DNA of 64,000 nt, taken from a bacterium. GTDB taxonomy: Bacteria; Vulcanimicrobiota; Xenobia; Xenobiales; JADMJV01. Where the stretch lies: positions 1 through 64,000 of the forward strand of contig JAFEBA010000035.1 of the NCBI GenBank assembly GCA_018266105.1, in the 5' to 3' direction. Positions 16,297 through 23,339 of the stretch are shown here, one piece after another (positions within the stretch are counted from its first letter, which is position 1; each line of letters begins with the position of its first letter). A model generated the notes under the pieces. That model did no database searches. It was given only the letters and a program-made list of their open reading frames with translations, and was not told where the DNA came from. The position numbers and the translations under genes are program-made.

Positions 16297-18236
16297 GGCT
16301 TCAAGATCGGCTGCAAGGCCTGAACTTTAGCCGAGTCGACCGTTCTCCAGTCATCCTTCAGAATGCCGCCGGTGTCGCCTGAGTTAGGGTTCCAGGACCA
16401 GTAGCTGTAACTGAGCCCATTAACCCGAATGTAATCGACCAGTGTCCCCAGCCACTTTTTGTCCGAGTCGGTCTGATAGGTGGTTCCAAATTCCCCGACC
16501 AGAACCGGAGCCGTCTGATTCTTGGCTAGAAAGCCCCAGGTGAGATCCCACAGGCCAACCAGATTGTTGGGATAACTGGGATCAGAAAACCAGCTCTGAT
16601 TGAAGACGGTGGCTGGATAGTCGTGGGTTTCGTAAACGAGTCTCCCGGCCGTATTCAGGCGCACCGGAGCACTGGCGGCGGCCTTGAGATGACCGCCCCA
16701 CCAGTAGTTGCTGCCTCCGGCCTGGTCCACGCCTTCCACCACAATCAGCAGGTTGGGATTGATGGCCAGAATGCGATTTCCAGCCTTTTCCGCGGCCAGC
16801 CGCCAATCGGTACTGCTGTCGCCGCTGCCCCAACTGGCTGGACTGTGGGGCTCATTGTGTAAATCCATCCCGATCACGGTGGGGTTATTCTTGTAGCGCA
16901 GCGCCAGCTGCTCCCAATGCTGGATCCATTGAGCCTCACTGCAGCCGGCCGTGTACCAAAGCGCTGATTGTCCGGCGCTGTCGGGACGGTGACGGTCCAG
17001 AATCACTTTCATACCGCGCGCCCCCGCCTTCTCCACCACTTTGTCCATGATTTGGAGCGGGCTCAGGCTCTTCAAATCGGCATTCTGGCTGAAGTCGATG
17101 CCATTGGGCAGGGAGCTGGCCTTGAAGATGTCATTGGAATAGGGCAGCCGGATACAGTTGAAGCCGAGACTGACCATCTGGTCCAGCATGGAATCCATCG
17201 ATCGGGCCCACAGTCCGTGAGGGCAGTAGGTATTTGTCTCCAATCCAAACCAGTTGACCCCGCGCAACACCAGCGGATGATTGTCCGAGTCAAGAATCTG
17301 CCCGCCTTGCGTATGCAAAAAGCCGGCACTCACTGGAGCGTTGGTCGAAGTAGGGCTGGGCGTAGGGGTGATGCTGGGCGTGGCGGTAGGAGTGGAAGTG
17401 GGACTGGAGGTGGCTGCACCGGACACCACTATATTGCTGATCTGTGGATTTCCTGGATGCCCCTGAAATCCGATCCGCAGTTGCTGACCGGGTTCAAGCC
17501 TGCGGTTATAGCTCGCGGCGTCGATCCTGACCTGTCCGCCACTTTGGCTCACCAGAATCCCGTTCCAGGCGCTGTCCAGACTGACGTTGGACTGAAAGCT
17601 CAGGCTCCAGTCAGTCAGAACGGTCGAGCCTCCGTTGGTCAGGGTGATGCCTCCCACAAAGCCGCTGCCCCAGTCATTGTCCTTGCTGAACACGCCCACC
17701 ACGGGAGACTCGTTTCCTGATTGGGCCGGCGCGCTCGGAGTCAAATCCTGAAGCCCAAAGGAGCCGGGTGGGCTGGCCGGACCCGAAAAGCTGGCCACGA
17801 ATCCGACCACCAGCGATTGACCCGGATTGAGAACGGCGTTGTAGCTTTCGTTCTGCAGCGTGAATCGGGTCCCGCTCTGCCCCAGGGTGCGAGCATTCCA
17901 TACCGAGGTCAATTGCGCCCCGGGCAGGTCAAAAGAAAGATTCCAACCTGAGATGGGCGTGGAGCCGGTGTAGGTCAGAGTCAATTCCCCGACATACCCA
18001 CCCGACCAACTGCTGGTCTGGCGGAACCCGACCTGGTAATTGCTCTCCAGCATGCGGTTTAAGGTGGCCGGTTGGGAGGAAGCCTTGGCACTATTTGCGG
18101 AAGCCAAAGAATCGGAAGTCGCAGAATTGACAGGCGAATTCACTGCGTTATTGGAACCGCAGCCAACCGCCACAAGCAGAATCAGAAAGCCGCCCAGCGC
18201 CAACATCTTGGGCTGATTGATGTGATTTAAATTCAT
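16293..18236 (-). CDS. Cellulase lipoprotein: two CBM2-like modules plus GH5
   Basis: The ATG at 18236 has GGAGAGGG just upstream and gives 647 residues. Residues 10-26 form a lipoprotein-type signal ending at Cys26 (imperfect lipobox VAVGC). Two CBM2-like cellulose-binding modules follow at about 65-165 and 180-272 (NPGQSLVVGF; EPGQQLRIGF), then a Ser/Thr/Pro linker (275-302) and a GH5 catalytic domain (about 303-647). The acid/base is Glu462 in DLHNEPHSP and the nucleophile Glu582 in LVGEFGTT. RGVNWFGLET and HGLWARS near the domain start recall subfamily GH5_1 endoglucanases of Xanthomonas and Streptomyces. It should hydrolyse beta-1,4-glucan at the outer surface. It is divergent from the TPS exoprotein gene, 152 bases away. 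Confidence 0.93.
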   Translation of the reverse strand: MNLNHINQPKMLALGGFLILLVAVGCGSNNAVNSPVNSATSDSLASANSAKASSQPATLNRMLESNYQVGFRQTSSWSGGYVGELTLTYTGSTPISGWNLSFDLPGAQLTSVWNARTLGQSGTRFTLQNESYNAVLNPGQSLVVGFVASFSGPASPPGSFGLQDLTPSAPAQSGNESPVVGVFSKDNDWGSGFVGGITLTNGGSTVLTDWSLSFQSNVSLDSAWNGILVSQSGGQVRIDAASYNRRLEPGQQLRIGFQGHPGNPQISNIVVSGAATSSPTSTPTATPSITPTPSPTSTNAPVSAGFLHTQGGQILDSDNHPLVLRGVNWFGLETNTYCPHGLWARSMDSMLDQMVSLGFNCIRLPYSNDIFKASSLPNGIDFSQNADLKSLSPLQIMDKVVEKAGARGMKVILDRHRPDSAGQSALWYTAGCSEAQWIQHWEQLALRYKNNPTVIGMDLHNEPHSPASWGSGDSSTDWRLAAEKAGNRILAINPNLLIVVEGVDQAGGSNYWWGGHLKAAASAPVRLNTAGRLVYETHDYPATVFNQSWFSDPSYPNNLVGLWDLTWGFLAKNQTAPVLVGEFGTTYQTDSDKKWLGTLVDYIRVNGLSYSYWSWNPNSGDTGGILKDDWRTVDSAKVQALQPILKP

Positions 18237-18260
18237 AGAACCCTCTCCTGAACTAGATGG

Positions 18261-18279
18261 CTCCATATGGAGTTTTTTT
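18261..18279. promoter_or_regulatory. 12-bp palindrome followed by T7
   Basis: CTCCATATGGAG (18261-18272) is a perfect palindrome followed directly by seven T residues on the plus strand. It lies in the 152-base divergent region, just ahead of the cellulase ribosome site. As RNA the hairpin would have only four stable pairs, so a protein operator is as likely as a weak plus-strand terminator. Confidence 0.35.
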
Positions 18280-18305
18280 CCCGGGTCACCAGTTGACTCG
18301 CCATC

Positions 18306-18365
18306 CCAGCCATTTAGTTCCGTGGTCGCAAAAGTTGGCTGGAGGCCGACCGGGCAGGAATGCCC
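18306..18365 (+). promoter_or_regulatory. Structured leader of the TPS exoprotein gene
   Basis: CCAGCCA (18306-18312) can pair with TGGCTGG (18336-18342), whereas GTTGGC (18334-18339) can instead pair with GCCGAC (18345-18350); the two are mutually exclusive. A third stem, GGGCA/TGCCC closed by a GGAA tetraloop, spans 18352-18365. It does not match a riboswitch class I can name. The same stems exist in the opposite strand ahead of the cellulase, so the direction of action is uncertain. Confidence 0.3.
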
Positions 18366-18388
18366 CTTCAACCCGCCAACCTTGATCG

Positions 18389-21300
18389 GTGCGTCGCTCA
18401 ATCTTGACTTCCGTGCTGGCTTTGGGTCTGGGGGCCATCTGCTGGTCGTTACCTCAAGACCCCACTACCGTTCACGGACAGGTGCAGATTCAGAACACCA
18501 GTCCCAATTTCATGCAGATCCTGCAGTCCTCGCCGCAGGCCATCCTGAACTGGAACCAGTTCAATATTGGCCTGGGTGAAACGGTGCGCTTTCTGCAGCC
18601 CAGTACTCAGGCCGCCATTCTCAACCGCGTCACCGGCACCGACCCCTCCCTCATCCAGGGCATGCTGCAGGCCAACGGAAATGTTTTCTTGCTCAATCCC
18701 AACGGGATTCTGTTCGGTCCCAATTCGGTGGTGGACGTAGGCAGCTTTACCGCCTCCACCTTGAAGATGAGCGATGACGACTTCCTCTCGGGCACCTACA
18801 AACTCACCCAGGATCGGACCCTGCCGCTGGCAGCCATCACCAACCAGGGCCAGATCCACGTCGCCGACGGCGGCTTTGTGGTGCTGACCTCGCCCTTGCT
18901 GGACAACCAGGGATTGATCGTGGCCCAATCCGGCTCGGTCCACCTGGGCGCCACCACCCAGGCCACCTTCTCCCTGGACGGCCGCGGCCAGGTTCAGTTC
19001 GCCATGCCGGATGGATTCAATCCTCAATTCACGGGTGGCGGTCAGGGCGGCGCCGTGCTGCTGCAACCCGGTCAGCTGTCAGGCATCTTGACCCAGGTGG
19101 TCAGCAATCCGGGATTAGTAGAGGCTGGCAGTCTCACCCCGACCAACAACGGGCAGACTCTGGCCCACGGGGCGGAAGGCGTGCTCATCAACTCCGGAAC
19201 CGTCCAGGCAGATGGCGGCACCATTCGGTTGGACTCCAGTCAGACCACGGTGCTCACCAGCGCGGGCGTAATTCAGGCTCAGAATGGTGAGGCACGGGTG
19301 CTCTCGGATGGAAGTACCCTCAGTCTGGGCTCGGTCAATGCTCCCGGCGGCTTTGTGGAAATTAGCGCCGAGCACCTCGCACTCTACGGCCCGGTCTCAG
19401 CCAGCAGCGTGTTGCTCGACCCCAACTTCATCCAGATCATCAATGATGTGGCCGGCAACGGCAGCCAGGACGCGGATGTCCTGGCCAATATGCGCCCGAC
19501 CGCTGACGGCACGGTCAGCACCGGAGCCATCGCCGCCGTCGCCAATGTCACACTGCAAGCCGACCTGGACGTCACCTACCTACGCACCTCGGCGCCCGAT
19601 CTGATCGCTCCCGGCACCGACCTGACCATCATCGCCGGGCGCAACATCACCCTCGACCCGGGCAGGTCAAACATCGAGTTGGCCAGTCTGACTCTAAATG
19701 CCGGCAACAATATCGAACTGCACAATACTGGGGTGGTGAAAATGAATGCTGGCGGCATCAGCATGACCACTACCACTGGTGACATCCTGATCGACAGTAC
19801 CACCCATATTAGCTTTGAGACGCCACAGACCGTCAATTTGACCTCGGGTCAGGACATCATCATCGGTCTTCCAGGCGGGTTCGTGTTCAACGAAGCGGCC
19901 ACGGCCTCTGTCATCACCGCCCAAAGGAATGTGTCCTTCCGCTTTGATCAGATGGGCCAGCCAACCGCCCATACGCTCAATGTCGCGGCCACCACCGGAA
20001 ATGTAGACATACGAGCCAACACGGGAGACAGTCTCTTCTACGTGCTCGGCGGGGGCGGATTGAACGTAACGGCCGGGGGCACCATCACCGGCCACGCCGA
20101 CGGGGCGCTGAACATCGGCACAGGAGCCGGCAATTTAAGGCTGATCAGCACGGGTGCTCTTTCGCTGGATTCCAACAGCAACGTGGCTCTTCAATTCGGA
20201 GCGGGTTCGGCCACACTCCAGGGAAGTTCGGTCACAGTGGCCGCCAATGGCGGTCTGAATTTGAATGGCCAGGGCAACTTCTCCAGCTCCAGCACCAACG
20301 GACAGATCCGTATCACGAACTCCGGTGACGCAACCATTCGCAGCAGTGGCGGCTCGATTAACCTGCAAAGCACCGGTGGCGACATCCTCTACTCCAGCAC
20401 CAACGGCAATCTCAACCTGCTAGCACCCGCCAGCACCGCCACCATCAACAGCTCCAACAACCTGACCCTGCATACCGGCAACGCCAACACTCTGGCCCTG
20501 GACGGCAATCCCACCACCCTTCAGGCCGCTGGCGACATCGATATCCAGACTAACGCCATCACCGGCGGCAACAAAGGTGTGGTCATGACGGCCGGCGGCA
20601 ATGTCACCTTCAATCCCGCCGTGGGCAATAACCTGGGCATCACTCAGACCCAAACCCTGCGAGTGGGCGCCAACAACGACGTGGTGGCCAACGTAACCGG
20701 AGGTCAGATCCTGGTGGACACCACTGGAGATCAGGCCTGGACGGCCGGGCGCAATCTGACCATGACCTCCGGCTCGCTGCAAACTTACTCCTCCAGCGGC
20801 GGCAAGATCGGCTGGCAGGGCGGCTCCGTCAAGGCCACCAGCGGCTCGACCCAGAGTTTCTCCGGCCTCAATGGAGTGACCATTCGCACCACCGCGGCCA
20901 ACGGGGCTGATGGAAACCTGACCCTCCTCAATAATGGCGGTGGCGATGTCAGCCTGCAATCGAACAATGCGGACGTGAACGTCACCTCCGCTCGAGACCT
21001 CAGCATCAGCGCACCCTCCCAGGTCTCACTGAAATCCAACAGCGCCACCGGAGTGACCACCGCCAACGCCACTGGCAATCTCACCATGACCACCGGTAAC
21101 GGCCAGACTCTCTTCCTGGGCGGTAGTAGCGCCCGCCTCAAATCCGGCAACGACATGACCTTAACCACCGACTCGCTGCTGGGGGACCTGAGCGCCAATA
21201 CGGCTCTCAACTTCGATTCGGGCCGCGATTTACGCATCAACCATCAGGGCCCGGCCAGCGGCTTGATTTTTAGAAGCGCCTCCATCAACGCCACCGCCGT

Positions 21301-23338
21301 CAATGACATGTTGGTAGACGGCGGCAGCAGCCTGTTCCTCACCAGCAGCACCGGCAATCTGCGCCTGCAGGGCGACCGCAATCTCAGCCTGACCACTACC
21401 GGAGCCCTGCAGCTCAGCTCGGCCGGGACCCTCAATCTACAGGGCGGCAACGTCACCACCAACGCCGGCGGTGATACCCTGATCCAGTCCGCCACCGGCA
21501 CCTCCGTCACCGCCACCACCGGCAACGTCAACCTGACCACCGGCGGAACCGAGCTGCGCCTCAACTCCACTGGAGGCTCCAATACCATCAGCGCGGGTGG
21601 CAACGTGAGCCTGGTGGAACCCCAAAACCTGGTGATGATCGGCACTGCCAATATCGTGCGAGCCACCAACGGAAATATCGATATCGGGACCGGCGGAGGC
21701 TCTTTCTCGCCCAGTTCCTTCTCCCCCACTGGCCAGTTGCTGATTGACGCCGGTGGCAATGTCACCTACACCGGCGCCACTTTATCCTCCGGAGACGCCA
21801 TCAACATCAACACCCAGAACGGTGACGTCACCCTGCAGTCGCTGACCACCGGCAATCTGAACGTGTCCAGCGCCGCAGGCCTGAACATCACGGCCGGGCG
21901 CGACCTGATCGGTCGCAGCAATGTCGGCAACGTGAATCTGTCCACGACCGGTGCGGCCGACCTGAAACTCGCGGCCGGCCGTAATGTCAGCTTGCAAGCC
22001 AGCAACGGAGCCGTTTCGGTGGTGTCTGGTGCCGGTAATCTGAGCATCACCGGCCAGAACGTTACCGTTCAGGCTCTCAACGCATCCGCTCTGCGCTCCA
22101 ACGCCACTGGCGGCAAGACCGCCACCATCAGCGCCACGGCGGGTAACCTGGATTTGCAGGTGACCGGAACCAGCAGCGATTTCGCCATCACCGCCCCCGA
22201 CGGGGTCCTCCTGTCCGCAACCGGAACGCTGGGAATTCGCTCAGGCGGAACCGGCACCGCCATCAACGCCACCCTGGGCAACGTGACCCTGAACGGAGGC
22301 ATCGATAGCACCGGTGCCGTTCTAACCATCCGAGCGGCCGGCCTGAATATCTTGAGTTCCTCCACCACCAACTTCGCGGCCGGCTCCGTGGCCACCGCCA
22401 CCTCGGCCGGAGTCAACGGGAACTCAACCCAGGATCTGGACCTGAGCAACCTGCGCCTCAACGTTTCGGGCGGCAACGTCACCTTGAACGCCAGTCGCAA
22501 CCTCAAGGTTGGAACCATTGGTTTTCCGGCCACTGCCAATGCCACTCTCAGCGGCGGAAACGTCACCCTGCAGTCCATGCAAAACATTGGATCCGGAAAT
22601 CTCACCATCACCACCCCCGGCAACCTGACTGAAATCAATCGCGCCACCAGTCCGGCCACGTTGCCCGGGCTCAACATTACCGCCGGCCAGATTCACAACC
22701 TCAACAACACCGCTGATAACGTCAGCTTTTCCATTCCCAACACCAGCAGCCCGGCCACCTTGAATGTAACGGTCACCGGGGGCAACGACACAGTCGTCCC
22801 ATCCGCCGCCAATCTGCGCAACTTTAACGGTGCCAACGTGCAACCGGTGAGCATCACCGGCACCACGGGCGATGTCTATGTCGACGGAGTTCTGCGCACA
22901 GCCGGTCAGGCACCCAGTCCTCCGCCTCCCAGCCAACCGACTGAGCCGGCGCAAACCAGCCCCATTGTCATTCCCCAGACCGGTCTGACGGCCGAACAAC
23001 GGGCTCAAATCCTGGCCCAGTCCAACCTGGCCCTGGGCAACCTGGGCAGCTATCGACGAGTGCTTGGGCCCGACGAAATCGACCATTTCACGGCCAAAAT
23101 GGACTCGTTGCACTCCCCCTGGAACAATGATCCATTCTCCCCGACCCTGGCACTGGTCTTACCCGGCGGCCCTCCCGTGGTGAGCGCCCAGGAGGCAGCT
23201 GAATTAGCCCAAATGCTGGGGCTGGACGTGGCCGCCGCGGTCAACACCCTGCTGGCTCAGGAATTTGGCTTCATCTGGGAGGTGCGCTACTGGAGGCATC
23301 TCACCGAACGTCTCATTCTCTGGGAAGACAAAGAATAG
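18389..23338 (+). CDS. Two-partner secretion exoprotein (TpsA, FHA-like)
   Basis: A 1649-residue protein starting at GTG without an obvious ribosome site; an in-frame TGA lies immediately upstream, so the start is well bounded. A signal peptide (1-20) precedes a TPS secretion domain (about 25-270) with the hallmarks NRVTG near 79-83 and NPNGILFGP at 103-111, as in filamentous haemagglutinin. Residues about 330-1530 are a long run of short Gly/Asn/Thr/Ser-rich repeats such as GNVTLNA, GNLNLL and GRDLSI, predicting a right-handed beta-helix. A Pro-rich stretch (about 1510-1525) and a roughly 110-residue helical tail end the protein. No TpsB/FhaC outer-membrane partner is encoded in the window. 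Probable surface adhesin; being divergent from a cellulase suggests attachment to plant polymer, which is inference. Confidence 0.9.
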   Translation: MRRSILTSVLALGLGAICWSLPQDPTTVHGQVQIQNTSPNFMQILQSSPQAILNWNQFNIGLGETVRFLQPSTQAAILNRVTGTDPSLIQGMLQANGNVFLLNPNGILFGPNSVVDVGSFTASTLKMSDDDFLSGTYKLTQDRTLPLAAITNQGQIHVADGGFVVLTSPLLDNQGLIVAQSGSVHLGATTQATFSLDGRGQVQFAMPDGFNPQFTGGGQGGAVLLQPGQLSGILTQVVSNPGLVEAGSLTPTNNGQTLAHGAEGVLINSGTVQADGGTIRLDSSQTTVLTSAGVIQAQNGEARVLSDGSTLSLGSVNAPGGFVEISAEHLALYGPVSASSVLLDPNFIQIINDVAGNGSQDADVLANMRPTADGTVSTGAIAAVANVTLQADLDVTYLRTSAPDLIAPGTDLTIIAGRNITLDPGRSNIELASLTLNAGNNIELHNTGVVKMNAGGISMTTTTGDILIDSTTHISFETPQTVNLTSGQDIIIGLPGGFVFNEAATASVITAQRNVSFRFDQMGQPTAHTLNVAATTGNVDIRANTGDSLFYVLGGGGLNVTAGGTITGHADGALNIGTGAGNLRLISTGALSLDSNSNVALQFGAGSATLQGSSVTVAANGGLNLNGQGNFSSSSTNGQIRITNSGDATIRSSGGSINLQSTGGDILYSSTNGNLNLLAPASTATINSSNNLTLHTGNANTLALDGNPTTLQAAGDIDIQTNAITGGNKGVVMTAGGNVTFNPAVGNNLGITQTQTLRVGANNDVVANVTGGQILVDTTGDQAWTAGRNLTMTSGSLQTYSSSGGKIGWQGGSVKATSGSTQSFSGLNGVTIRTTAANGADGNLTLLNNGGGDVSLQSNNADVNVTSARDLSISAPSQVSLKSNSATGVTTANATGNLTMTTGNGQTLFLGGSSARLKSGNDMTLTTDSLLGDLSANTALNFDSGRDLRINHQGPASGLIFRSASINATAVNDMLVDGGSSLFLTSSTGNLRLQGDRNLSLTTTGALQLSSAGTLNLQGGNVTTNAGGDTLIQSATGTSVTATTGNVNLTTGGTELRLNSTGGSNTISAGGNVSLVEPQNLVMIGTANIVRATNGNIDIGTGGGSFSPSSFSPTGQLLIDAGGNVTYTGATLSSGDAININTQNGDVTLQSLTTGNLNVSSAAGLNITAGRDLIGRSNVGNVNLSTTGAADLKLAAGRNVSLQASNGAVSVVSGAGNLSITGQNVTVQALNASALRSNATGGKTATISATAGNLDLQVTGTSSDFAITAPDGVLLSATGTLGIRSGGTGTAINATLGNVTLNGGIDSTGAVLTIRAAGLNILSSSTTNFAAGSVATATSAGVNGNSTQDLDLSNLRLNVSGGNVTLNASRNLKVGTIGFPATANATLSGGNVTLQSMQNIGSGNLTITTPGNLTEINRATSPATLPGLNITAGQIHNLNNTADNVSFSIPNTSSPATLNVTVTGGNDTVVPSAANLRNFNGANVQPVSITGTTGDVYVDGVLRTAGQAPSPPPPSQPTEPAQTSPIVIPQTGLTAEQRAQILAQSNLALGNLGSYRRVLGPDEIDHFTAKMDSLHSPWNNDPFSPTLALVLPGGPPVVSAQEAAELAQMLGLDVAAAVNTLLAQEFGFIWEVRYWRHLTERLILWEDKE

Positions 23339-23339
23339 G

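Noticed and set aside
18236..18401. Cyclic-di-GMP riboswitch ahead of the cellulase or exoprotein
   Set aside because: Hairpins and a CGCAAAA stretch are present, but the conserved GEMM core and tetraloop receptor pairing could not be matched on either strand.
18237..18401. N-terminal extension of the cellulase to 18401
   Set aside because: The extension has no signal-peptide logic, whereas ATG 18236 has a strong ribosome site and starts a lipoprotein signal.
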